The notes beneath the pieces are model-generated. The model saw only the letters and a list, made by a program, of their open reading frames with translations. It did not search any database and had not been told where the DNA came from. 64,000 bases of DNA, taken from the NCBI RefSeq assembly GCF_010731735.1, contig NZ_AP022588.1:5456001-5520000 (forward strand). Reading direction: 5' to 3'. Origin of the DNA: Mycolicibacterium sediminis. Lineage in GTDB: Bacteria; Actinomycetota; Actinomycetes; Mycobacteriales; Mycobacteriaceae. Numbering within the stretch: position 1 is the first letter of the stretch; each line of letters starts with the position of its first letter. The position numbers and the translations under genes are program-made. Positions 41,774-49,739 of this stretch are shown one piece after another.

Positions 41774-43662
41774 CGCGGCCGTTGCGCGCGATGATGGAGT
41801 TGCCGCCCGAGCGCACCAGGGACTTCAAGGGTTCCGCACTGCGGCTGGTGAAGCGGCTGACCCCGCAGCGCGGCCTGACGGCGGCGGTCCTGCTGCTCGG
41901 TGTCGGCGGCATCGCCATCGGCGTCATCGGGCCCCGCATCCTCGGGCACGCGACCGACCTTCTGTTCAACGGCGTCATCGGTCGCGAACTGCCGGCCGGC
42001 CTCACCAAGGAGCAGGCCGTCGAGGCCGCGCGGGCACGCGGCGACGGGACGTTCGCCGACCTGCTGTCCGGGATGAACGTGGTGCCGGGCGCCGGTGTCG
42101 ACTTCCACGCCATCGGACGGACGCTGCTGCTGGCGTTGGGCCTGTACCTGGTTGCGGCGCTGTTGATCTGGGTGCAGGCCCGCCTGCTCAACGTGACGGT
42201 GCAGCGGACGATGGTGACGCTGCGGGCCGACGTCGAGGCCAAGGTGCACCGGCTGCCCCTGTCCTACTTCGACACCCGGCAGCGCGGCGAGGTGCTCAGC
42301 CGCGTCACCAACGACGTGGACAACATCCAGTCGTCGCTGTCGATGACCATCAGCCAGCTTCTGACGTCGGTCCTGACCGTGCTCGCCGTGCTGGTGATGA
42401 TGATGACCATCTCTCCTCTGCTGACCGGCATCACCGTGCTCGTCGTACCGCTGTCCCTGTGGGCGACCAGGACGATCACCCGGCGTTCGCAACGGCTGTT
42501 CGTGGCGCAGTGGCGCAACACCGGACGGCTCAACGCCCACATCGAGGAGACCTACAGCGGCTTCACGGTGGTCAAGACGTTCGGCCATCGGGCGCTGGCC
42601 CAGGAGCGGTTCGGCGACCTGAACGCCGACGTCTACCAGGCGAGCCTCGGCGCACAGTTCCTGTCCGGGCTGATCTCCCCGGTGACGACGTTCATCGGCA
42701 ACATCAGCTACGTCGCGGTGGCAGTGGTCGGCGGACTGCAGGTCGCGACGGGCCAGATCACCCTGGGCGGCATCCAGGCGTTCATCCAGTACGTCCGTCA
42801 GTTCAACCAGCCGCTCACACAGGTGGCGGGGATGTACAACACCATGCAGTCCGGGATCGCCAGCGCCGAACGCGTCTTCGACCTCCTCGACACCGACGAG
42901 CAGTCACCCGATCCGCCGGCACCCGTCCGCGTGCCCGACCGCGCGGCCGGGCGTGTGGAGTTCGAGCACGTGGACTTCGCGTACCGGCCGGGCACCCCGG
43001 TGATCTCCGACCTGTCGCTCGTCGCGGAACCGGGCAGCACGGTCGCCATCGTCGGACCGACCGGCGCGGGAAAGACCACGCTGGTGAACCTCCTGATGCG
43101 GTTCTACGAGGTGGATGCCGGACGGATCCTGATCGACGGCGTCGACATCACCTCGATGCGTCGCCAGGACGTCCGGTCCCGGATCGGCATGGTCCTGCAG
43201 GACACCTGGCTCTTCGGCGGCACCATCTACGACAACATCGCCTTCGGCCGACCCGGCGCGTCCTCCGACGAGGTGATCGCCGCCGCCACCGCCGCGCACG
43301 TCGACCGCTTCGTGCACACCCTGCCCGACGGGTACCAGACCGTGGTCAACGACGACGGCGGCAACGTCAGCGCGGGCGAGAAGCAGCTGATCACCATTGC
43401 GCGCGCCTTCCTGGCCCGCCCGCACCTGCTGATCCTCGACGAGGCCACCAGCTCGGTGGACACCCGGACCGAGCTGCTGATCCAGCAGGCGACGACCGAG
43501 TTGCGGCGGACGCGGACCAGCTTCATCATCGCCCACCGGCTCTCCACGATCCGGGACGCCGACGTCATCCTCGTCATGGAGGCCGGCCGGATCGTCGAGA
43601 GCGGAACGCACCAGGAACTGCTGGCCCGCCACGGCGAGTACTGGGAGATGACCCGGGCCTGA
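41770..43662 (+). CDS. ABC transporter half, catalytic subunit (Rv1272c-like)
   Basis: A 630-residue half transporter. Its ATPase has Walker A GPTGAGKTT, complete Walker B LLILDEATSSVD with catalytic Glu, and H-loop IIAHRLST. Its own signature is divergent (VSAGEKQ instead of LSGGQ). Paired with the previous protein this gives one consensus and one degenerate ATP site, the pattern of heterodimeric exporters such as TM287/288. An extra segment of about 35 residues sits between TM1 and TM2 (GVIGRELPAGLTKEQAVEAA). The substrate is unknown; the M. tuberculosis homologues have been linked to lipid handling. Confidence 0.93.
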   Translation: MTRPLRAMMELPPERTRDFKGSALRLVKRLTPQRGLTAAVLLLGVGGIAIGVIGPRILGHATDLLFNGVIGRELPAGLTKEQAVEAARARGDGTFADLLSGMNVVPGAGVDFHAIGRTLLLALGLYLVAALLIWVQARLLNVTVQRTMVTLRADVEAKVHRLPLSYFDTRQRGEVLSRVTNDVDNIQSSLSMTISQLLTSVLTVLAVLVMMMTISPLLTGITVLVVPLSLWATRTITRRSQRLFVAQWRNTGRLNAHIEETYSGFTVVKTFGHRALAQERFGDLNADVYQASLGAQFLSGLISPVTTFIGNISYVAVAVVGGLQVATGQITLGGIQAFIQYVRQFNQPLTQVAGMYNTMQSGIASAERVFDLLDTDEQSPDPPAPVRVPDRAAGRVEFEHVDFAYRPGTPVISDLSLVAEPGSTVAIVGPTGAGKTTLVNLLMRFYEVDAGRILIDGVDITSMRRQDVRSRIGMVLQDTWLFGGTIYDNIAFGRPGASSDEVIAAATAAHVDRFVHTLPDGYQTVVNDDGGNVSAGEKQLITIARAFLARPHLLILDEATSSVDTRTELLIQQATTELRRTRTSFIIAHRLSTIRDADVILVMEAGRIVESGTHQELLARHGEYWEMTRA

Positions 43663-43740
43663 CCGGCGGACGCGAATCAAGCAGTCTGCTCACCGTGATT
43701 CGCCGGTGCAGCCCCCACCGCCTCGGGCAGGATGCGATCC

Positions 43741-45966
43741 ATGAGCATCGTTCCCACCGAATCGCTGGGCGACGCCCGATCCCCGGCGACGGCGACCGCC
43801 GACACCCGTACCGTGCACACCTTCTGCCGCTACTGCCTGGCGGCGTGCGGCATCGAGGTCACGGTCGCCGGGAACCGCGTCACCAAGATCGCTCCCGACA
43901 AGCAGAATCCCCACAGTTGGCACGACTTCTGCGCCAAGGGCCGCACCGCGAATCAACTCGTCGAGCACCCCCGTCGCATACTCAACCCGATGCGCCGGGT
44001 GGGCGACTCCTACGTCGAGTCCACCTGGGACGAGGCGCTGTCCGACATCGCGGCACGGATGAACGCGCTGATCGACGAGGGCGGACCGGACTCGATCGGC
44101 GTGTACTACGGCAACCCGGCGGGCTTCTCGTCGTCGAACATCATCTTCATGAACGGGTGGCTCGACGCCATCGGGACCAAGAGCCGCTACTTCGTGGGGT
44201 CGGTCGACCAGAACGCCATGCACGTGGTGGCTGAAGCGATGTACGGCTCTCAGCTGATGTCGCCGGTCTCCGACGTCGACCACTGCGACTACTTCCTGCT
44301 GGTCGGCACCAATCCCGCTGTCAGCGCCTGGAATTGGCTGGAGACGGTGCCCGGTGGCTGGCGGCGGGCGCTCGAGCGGCAGAAGGCGGGCGCCACCATC
44401 GTGGTGGTCGACCCGGTGGCCACCGAGTCCGCCCGCAAGGCGGACGTCCACCTCGCGGTGCGCCCCGGACAGGACTGGGCCCTGCTGCTGGCCATGGTCA
44501 CGGTGATCCTCGACGAGGGCCTCGAGCACGAGGGCGACTGCGTCGACCTCGCCACCGGTGTCGACGATCTGCGGGCGCTCGTCGCCGACGCCGACCTCGA
44601 CGACCTCGCGGCGCGCTGCGAGGTGCCGCGCGCCCAGATCGAGGACGTGGCACGGGGGTTCGCGCGGGCCACGGCGGCGATGGTGGTCACGCGCACCGGG
44701 GTGTCGCTGCACGAGGCGGGCACGATTGCGGAGTGGCTGGGGCACGTGCTCAACGTGATCACCGGGCGGATGGATCGGCCCGGTGGGCGTCGATTCGAGC
44801 GGGGCTACGTCGACGCGCTGCGGATGTTCGAACTCGCCAAGGTGGAACCGCATTTCAGCCGGTTGCGCGGCCGCGACATGATCGCCGGCGCACACGCGCT
44901 CGCGGAGCTGCCCGACGAGATCACCACGCCCGGCCACGGTCAGGTCAGGGCGCTGGTGATCAACAGCGGCAACCCCGTCGTGTCTGGACCCGACGGAGCC
45001 AAACTCGATGCGGCACTGGGCCAGCTGGACCTGTTGGTGGCCGTGGACTTCGTGCAACGGGAGAGCCATCGGCACGCACACTGGCTGCTGCCCGCGGTCC
45101 ACTGGCTCGAGCGCGACGACCTACCCGCGTTCACCAGCAGCATGCACGACGAGCCGTTCGTCCAGTACGGCGTCAGGGCGGTCGAACCGCCGGCCGGTGC
45201 TCGCGAGGAGTGGCGGATCTGGGTGGATCTCGCCATGGCGATGCGGCGACCGCTGTTCGGGGCGAGGGGCGTCAACGGCGTCATCGCCGCGACCCGCCGG
45301 GTGGCGACACTCACCCGGCGCCCCCACGTCGAGTTCAGCCCGCACTGGATCAACCGGCTGCTGGTCGCGACCAGCCGACGGGTGAACGGCAGCAGGCTCA
45401 GGTGGCGCGACGTCATCGGGAGTCCGCACGGCATCGTGCTCGGCCCGCGCGAGTACGGGCACTTCCGCGAGGCGCTGCGGACCGACGACAAGCGCGTCCA
45501 CGCCGCACCGCCGGAGTTCCTCGCACGGACCCGGGAGTTGCTCGCCTCGACGCCTCCCGTTGCGCCCGAGGGCTTTCCGTTCCAGCTGGGCAACCGCCGG
45601 CACCGGCATTCGATGAACTCGTGGCTCAACGAACTTCCCGGGCTGCATCCCTCCGGGCGGACCAACGAGGTGCTGATCCATCCCGACGACGCGGCGGCGC
45701 TGGGAATCTGCGGCGGCGATCGGGTCCGGGTGTTCTCGCACGTCGGGTCGATCGAGCTGACCGCTGCCCTCTCGCCGCGGCTGCGCCGGGGTCTGGTCGT
45801 CGTCGACCACGGGTGGGGTTCGCGGATCTTCGATCCGAGTGGCGGCGGCGAGCCGCAGTCCTTCGGCGTCAACCGCAATCTGCTGGTCGACGGCGAGGGG
45901 ATGGACCCGCTGTCGCAGACCTCGACGTTGAGCGCGACGTACGTCGGCCTCGAGCGGCTGGCCTGA
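43741..45966 (+). CDS. Molybdopterin-dependent oxidoreductase (formate dehydrogenase/DMSO reductase family)
   Basis: A 741-residue cytosolic member of the DMSO reductase family. The N-terminal 4Fe-4S site is Cys29-x2-Cys32-x3-Cys36 ... Cys64 in the order typical of assimilatory nitrate reductase/formate dehydrogenase. Pterin-binding landmarks follow: YYGNPAGFSSSN, FLLVGTNPAVSAWNW, and the C-terminal dinucleotide-binding domain starting near NEVLIHPDDAAALGI. At the position where a Cys, Sec or Ser usually ligates Mo (after SVDQNAMH, residues 154-161) only Val/Ala residues are seen. There is no Tat signal. The start is ATG 43741 rather than 43732. No electron-transfer subunit is adjacent. Substrate unknown. 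Confidence 0.88.
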   Translation: MSIVPTESLGDARSPATATADTRTVHTFCRYCLAACGIEVTVAGNRVTKIAPDKQNPHSWHDFCAKGRTANQLVEHPRRILNPMRRVGDSYVESTWDEALSDIAARMNALIDEGGPDSIGVYYGNPAGFSSSNIIFMNGWLDAIGTKSRYFVGSVDQNAMHVVAEAMYGSQLMSPVSDVDHCDYFLLVGTNPAVSAWNWLETVPGGWRRALERQKAGATIVVVDPVATESARKADVHLAVRPGQDWALLLAMVTVILDEGLEHEGDCVDLATGVDDLRALVADADLDDLAARCEVPRAQIEDVARGFARATAAMVVTRTGVSLHEAGTIAEWLGHVLNVITGRMDRPGGRRFERGYVDALRMFELAKVEPHFSRLRGRDMIAGAHALAELPDEITTPGHGQVRALVINSGNPVVSGPDGAKLDAALGQLDLLVAVDFVQRESHRHAHWLLPAVHWLERDDLPAFTSSMHDEPFVQYGVRAVEPPAGAREEWRIWVDLAMAMRRPLFGARGVNGVIAATRRVATLTRRPHVEFSPHWINRLLVATSRRVNGSRLRWRDVIGSPHGIVLGPREYGHFREALRTDDKRVHAAPPEFLARTRELLASTPPVAPEGFPFQLGNRRHRHSMNSWLNELPGLHPSGRTNEVLIHPDDAAALGICGGDRVRVFSHVGSIELTAALSPRLRRGLVVVDHGWGSRIFDPSGGGEPQSFGVNRNLLVDGEGMDPLSQTSTLSATYVGLERLA

Positions 45967-46030
45967 CGCCGAGCGCACGCTTCTTCACGGCCCCTCTCGG
46001 GAAACGCGTTCACCAAACGTGCGCTCGGCG
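45967..46030. terminator. Long-loop inverted repeat between convergent genes
   Basis: Perfect 13-base arms CGCCGAGCGCACG and CGTGCGCTCGGCG (45967-45979, 46018-46030) enclose 38 bases. The repeat fills the gap between the convergent molybdo-enzyme and hypothetical genes, where a bidirectional terminator is expected. No T-tract is present. Confidence 0.5.
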
Positions 46031-46039
46031 AGAGTCGGA

Positions 46040-46594
46040 CTAGAGCGTCGGGCCCTCGGCGCGCAGGTCGTCCACCGTCGACATGGCCTCGCGCAACTTG
46101 CCCAGCCACTCGTCGGCGTGCTCGCCGACGAGGCGGACCGACCAGGCCAGCGCGTCCGACCGTGACCGCGCCACGCCCGCGTCGACGAGCGTGTCGAGCA
46201 CCTGACGCTCGGGCTGTCGCAACCGGGTCATCACCGGTACGGCGACGTGGGTGAAGAGGATGCGCTCGGTGTCGTCCCCCGAGCCGACCTCGACGCCCCA
46301 GGCCACCTTGCGCCCGTAGCGCGACTCGGCCTCGTCGGCGATGCGCATGCGTTCGGACCGCGTCTCCTCGCGGAACCTGGCCGCTCGTCCCGAGTTGCGT
46401 GCCTCGTTCGAATCGCCGTCGGGCTCGGGGAGCCGGCCGATGACCGTGATCTCCTCCCGGTCGACGACGACGGTGGGGTCGCCTGCGAACCAGGCGTCGG
46501 GCAGACGACCGGCGATCCAGTCGGGTGCGGTGCTCGCGTCGGGTTGTTGGGATTGCTGCCAGCCACCGGAGCGGCCCTTGTGATGTGCCCTCAT
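46040..46594 (-). CDS. Hypothetical protein with C-terminal ribbon-helix-helix-like segment
   Basis: A 184-residue cytosolic protein of unknown function. It has a polar N-terminal 25 residues, a beta-rich middle (TVVVDREEITVIGRLPEP), a charged helix (REETRSERMRIADEAESRYGR begins near residue 75), and a C-terminal helical region (LDTLVDAGVARSRSDALAW) like that of ribbon-helix-helix proteins. No catalytic motif was recognised. The ATG at 46594 follows an AT-rich stretch with two GGTGTAA repeats nine bases apart on the minus strand, a possible operator. It converges with the molybdo-enzyme gene. Confidence 0.65.
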   Translation of the reverse strand: MRAHHKGRSGGWQQSQQPDASTAPDWIAGRLPDAWFAGDPTVVVDREEITVIGRLPEPDGDSNEARNSGRAARFREETRSERMRIADEAESRYGRKVAWGVEVGSGDDTERILFTHVAVPVMTRLRQPERQVLDTLVDAGVARSRSDALAWSVRLVGEHADEWLGKLREAMSTVDDLRAEGPTL

Positions 46595-46661
46595 GCTTAC
46601 ATGATTACACCGTTACACCCGTAGCAGAGCGTGCTTCGCCACGGGCGAACGGCGGAACGGA

Positions 46662-46871
46662 TCAGCGCTGCTTGAGACCCCGGTAGACGGCCGCCCCGCC
46701 GCCCAGGACGAGCGCCACGAACAGCAGCGCCGCCCACCCGGGACCGGCGAGCAGCCACACGACTCCGACCACCAGCAGCGCCGGCGTCGCGAGGAACAGC
46801 ACCATGCCCGGATGCTGCTTGACGACGGCGAGTGCGCCCCGCGCGCGGGCGGGGTCGATTTCCTTGGCCAT
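46662..46871 (-). CDS. Small two-helix membrane protein
   Basis: A 69-residue protein: a charged N-terminus MAKEIDPARARGALAVVK, then two closely spaced hydrophobic helices (VLFLATPALLVVGVVWLLA and ALLFVALVLGGGAAVY) and a basic tail RGLKQR. Both ends would face the cytosol. Function unknown. ATG 46871 was chosen; an upstream extension to 46994 is not credible. It is divergent from the AIM24 gene. Confidence 0.6.
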   Translation of the reverse strand: MAKEIDPARARGALAVVKQHPGMVLFLATPALLVVGVVWLLAGPGWAALLFVALVLGGGAAVYRGLKQR

Positions 46872-47014
46872 GCACGTCAGCATGCCAGCCGCGTCGAGGT
46901 CGTCGCGGAAGTCGTGGCGCTCCCCGAGGCGTGGATCGCCCGGATGGTCACCCGGTTGCCCTAGTGTCCGAGGCAGAATTTCAAGACGTCGCAATCAATC
47001 GCGAGGAGTGACCG

Positions 47015-47923
47015 GTGACTGGACCCGGAGCAGGCAGCTGGCAACCCGACCCCGAAGGCCGTTTCGACTACCGCTGGTTCGACGGCCACAGCTGGACCGA
47101 CCAGGTGTCGCATCAGGGTCGTCCCTACGTTGCGCCGCTCGGTGGCGGCGCACCGCAGCAGCAGGGACCACCGCAGCCCGAGCACTCCGCTGCACAGGCA
47201 CAGGCCCAGGTGCAGGCGCAGGGTTTCCCGCAGGCGGGAGCGGGCGGTGACGGGTTCGCCGGGATCACCGGAGACCTGGTCGACGGCCGCTTCAGCGAGA
47301 AGGAAGCCAAGCCGATCGCCAACCAGAACGCCAAGCTGCTGCGCGTCCGGCTCGGCGAGCCGTTCATGGCGCGGCAGGGGTCGATGGTCGCCTACCAGGG
47401 CAACGTCGACTTCTCCTTCGAGGGTGGCGGCGCGGGCAAGTTCCTGAAGAAGGCCCTGACGGGTGAGGGGCTGCCGCTCATGCGGTGCCAGGGCCAGGGT
47501 GACGTCTTCCTCGCCGAACGCGCCTACGACGTCCACCTGCTGAACCTGGAGAACGCCGGACTGTCCATCAGCGGCAAGAACGTCCTGGCCTTCTCCGCCA
47601 ACCTCGACTGGAACATCGAGCGCGTCAAGGGCGGCAGCATCGCCACGGGTGGACTGTTCAACACGACGCTGCGGGGCACCGGCTGGGTGGCGCTGACCAC
47701 CGACGGCCCACCCGTCGTGCTCGACGCCGCCGAGGCGCCCACGTACGCCGACACGAACGCCGTCGTCGCCTGGTCGGCCAACCTCCAGACCCAACTGAAG
47801 ACGAGCTTCAAGGCCGGCGCCCTGATCGGCCGGGGATCCGGTGAGGCGCTGCAGGTGTCGTTCCACGGCCAGGGCTTCGTCATCGTCCAGCCCTCGGAGG
47901 GCATCCAGATCCCGGTGCAGTAG
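47015..47923 (+). CDS. AIM24-family protein with N-terminal DUF2510 domain
   Basis: A 302-residue protein. The first 45 residues form a DUF2510 module (WQPDPEGRFDYRWFDGHSW), common in actinobacterial membrane-associated proteins. A Gln/Ala/Pro-rich linker follows, then a double-stranded beta-helix AIM24 (TIGR00266-like) domain from about residue 80 with repeated Gly-rich turns (GEGLPLMRCQGQGDVFLAE). AIM24 proteins have no agreed biochemical role. The GTG at 47015 has GAGGAG six bases upstream. It lies three bases before the acyl-CoA ligase gene and is co-transcribed with it. Confidence 0.85.
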   Translation: MTGPGAGSWQPDPEGRFDYRWFDGHSWTDQVSHQGRPYVAPLGGGAPQQQGPPQPEHSAAQAQAQVQAQGFPQAGAGGDGFAGITGDLVDGRFSEKEAKPIANQNAKLLRVRLGEPFMARQGSMVAYQGNVDFSFEGGGAGKFLKKALTGEGLPLMRCQGQGDVFLAERAYDVHLLNLENAGLSISGKNVLAFSANLDWNIERVKGGSIATGGLFNTTLRGTGWVALTTDGPPVVLDAAEAPTYADTNAVVAWSANLQTQLKTSFKAGALIGRGSGEALQVSFHGQGFVIVQPSEGIQIPVQ

Positions 47924-47926
47924 CGG

Positions 47927-49489
47927 GTGGGGACGATCTGGACCGGCGACACCCGTGCCGGCACCTTCGGCGGCCACGACGGCCTGCTCTACGAGCGGGG
48001 TCCGACGACGTTCGACGACCTCCTCGACGGCACCACCTGCTGGACCGACCGCACCTTCCTCGTCCACGGCGACCGCCGTGTGTCCTTCGCGGGGTTCCGG
48101 GACGCTGCGGCGGCGGCGCGTCCACTGCTGGCGTCACTCGGAGTGGGCGTCGGTGACCGGGTCATGGTGTTCGGCTACAACTCGCCCGAGTGGATCGTGG
48201 CGCTGTGGGCGACGTGGCTGTCCGGAGCCGTGCCGGTCCTGGCGAACAGGTGGTGGAGTAGCGCGGAGATCGATCACGCCGTCTCGGTGGTCCAGCCGGC
48301 GCACGTCCTCGCCGACACCCCGCTGGTCATCGACGCGCCGTCCAGCTCGCTGACCGACCTGCGGGTGGCGTTCGACGCCCCTCCGGGCGAGGTCGCACCC
48401 ACCCCTCCGACCGATGCCGACGCCACCGCGCTGGTGCTGTTCACCTCGGGCAGCTCGGGCATGCCCAAGGCCGTTGAGCTGTCCCGGCGGGCGGTCATCG
48501 CGAACCAGCACAACATCCTGGCCCGGAACCGGCGCTTCCCCCATCTGCTGGACGACGACTCGCCGCAGGCGGTCAGCCTGGCCACGACGCCGATGTTCCA
48601 CGTCGGTGGACTGTCCAGCCTGCTGACCCACTTCCTCACCGGCGGCAAGATCGTGATGACCGAGGGCAAGTTCGACGCCGGCCGGATCCTGGAACTCATC
48701 GAGCACGAGGGCATCCAGATCTGGGGGGCGGTCCCCACGATGGCGATCCGGCTGCTCGCCCACCCCGACTTCGCGTCCCGCGACCTGAGCAGCCTGAAGT
48801 CCTGGCCGCTGGGCGGGGCGCCGGTGACCACCGACCTGCTCGACCGCATCCGGGAGAAGTTGCCGAACCTGCGCACCCGCGGTCTGAGCAACACGTGGGG
48901 CATGACCGAGGCCGGCGGCTTCCTGACCGCCGCCGACGCCCGTGACCTCGCCTCGCATCCCGGCACCGTCGGGCGTCCGTACGGCGTGGTCGAGCTGCGG
49001 ATAGCCGACCCCGACCCGGCAGGCGTCGGCGAGGTGCTCGCGCGTTCCCCCACCGTGATGAACGGCTACGCCGGGCTACCGGACGACGACACCGTCGACG
49101 ACGACGGCTGGCTGCACACCGGTGACCTCGGGCACCTCAGCGACGACGGGTACCTGTTCATCGACGGCAGGGCCAAGGACGTGGTGATCAGGGGTGGCGA
49201 GAACATCGCGTGCCCACATGTCGAGGCAGCGATCGCCACGCACCCCGACGTGGTGGAGGTTGCGGCCCTCGGCGTTCCGCACCCCGACCTGGGCGAGGAG
49301 CTGGTGGCCGTGGTGGTGCACCGCGCCGACCGGCCCGCGCCATCGGCCCAGGGTTTGGCCTCGCACGTGACGGGCACGCTGTCCTACTTCGCGGTGCCGA
49401 CCCGGTGGGAGATCCGGACGCAGCCCCTGCCGACGTTGGCCGGCGAGAAGGTGGACAAGAAGGCCCTGGCCCGCGAGTTCGCCTCCTGA
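47927..49489 (+). CDS. Acyl-CoA synthetase / AMP-forming ligase
   Basis: A 520-residue adenylate-forming enzyme. The P-loop LFTSGSSGMPKAVELS, the A5 motif NTWGMTEAGG, the hinge DGWLHTGDLG followed by GRAKDVVIRGGENI, and the C-terminal catalytic Lys in GEKVDKKAL are all present, so it should be active. It joins a carboxylic (probably fatty) acid to CoA. It starts only three bases after the AIM24 gene (GTG 47927). The acid substrate cannot be inferred. No membrane segment is present. Confidence 0.93.
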   Translation: MGTIWTGDTRAGTFGGHDGLLYERGPTTFDDLLDGTTCWTDRTFLVHGDRRVSFAGFRDAAAAARPLLASLGVGVGDRVMVFGYNSPEWIVALWATWLSGAVPVLANRWWSSAEIDHAVSVVQPAHVLADTPLVIDAPSSSLTDLRVAFDAPPGEVAPTPPTDADATALVLFTSGSSGMPKAVELSRRAVIANQHNILARNRRFPHLLDDDSPQAVSLATTPMFHVGGLSSLLTHFLTGGKIVMTEGKFDAGRILELIEHEGIQIWGAVPTMAIRLLAHPDFASRDLSSLKSWPLGGAPVTTDLLDRIREKLPNLRTRGLSNTWGMTEAGGFLTAADARDLASHPGTVGRPYGVVELRIADPDPAGVGEVLARSPTVMNGYAGLPDDDTVDDDGWLHTGDLGHLSDDGYLFIDGRAKDVVIRGGENIACPHVEAAIATHPDVVEVAALGVPHPDLGEELVAVVVHRADRPAPSAQGLASHVTGTLSYFAVPTRWEIRTQPLPTLAGEKVDKKALAREFAS

Positions 49490-49504
49490 CCGGACGGAGC
49501 CGAC

Positions 49505-49531
49505 TACCCATACCCCCTATGGGTATACAAT
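49505..49531 (+). promoter_or_regulatory. CsoR-like copper operator overlapping the copZ-copA promoter
   Basis: A perfect inverted repeat TACCCATA (49505-49512) and TATGGGTA (49518-49525) with a CCCCC spacer has the TACCC...GGGTA form of CsoR sites. It abuts the -10 box TACAAT (49526-49531), which ends seven bases before the ATG of the chaperone gene, so the transcript should be leaderless. A repressor bound here would block RNA polymerase until copper releases it. No csoR gene lies in this window. Confidence 0.7.
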
Positions 49532-49538
49532 CGGGCTC

Positions 49539-49739
49539 ATGAGCTTGGTCTTGGAAGTGCATGGCATGAGTTGCGCGCACTGCGTGGCTGCGATCACGTC
49601 CGCGGTATCGGCACTGCCGGGCGTCTCGGGCGTCGACGTCGACCTCACCGCGGGCGCCGTCCGCGTCGACGGCAGCCCGGACGAGGCCGCCGTCACCGCC
49701 GCGATCGAGGACGCCGGATACGACGTCGCCGCGGCATGA
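49539..49739 (+). CDS. copZ: Copper chaperone (CopZ-like HMA domain)
   Basis: A 66-residue single heavy-metal-associated domain with the metal site GMSCAHC near residue 9-15 and the usual beta-alpha-beta-beta-alpha-beta pattern. It would carry Cu(I) to the P-type ATPase encoded next; the two genes overlap by four bases (ATGA). It is the first gene behind the CsoR-like operator and has no ribosome site, in keeping with a leaderless start. Confidence 0.93.
   Translation: MSLVLEVHGMSCAHCVAAITSAVSALPGVSGVDVDLTAGAVRVDGSPDEAAVTAAIEDAGYDVAAA

Noticed and set aside
43741..45966. Selenocysteine in the molybdopterin enzyme
   Set aside because: There is no in-frame TGA before the stop and no selenocysteine insertion element could be suggested.
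49571..49735. Earlier start for the copper ATPase, fused to the chaperone
   Set aside because: The two genes are in different frames; the ATGA overlap at 49736-49739 gives a normal ATPase N-terminus with its own HMA domain.
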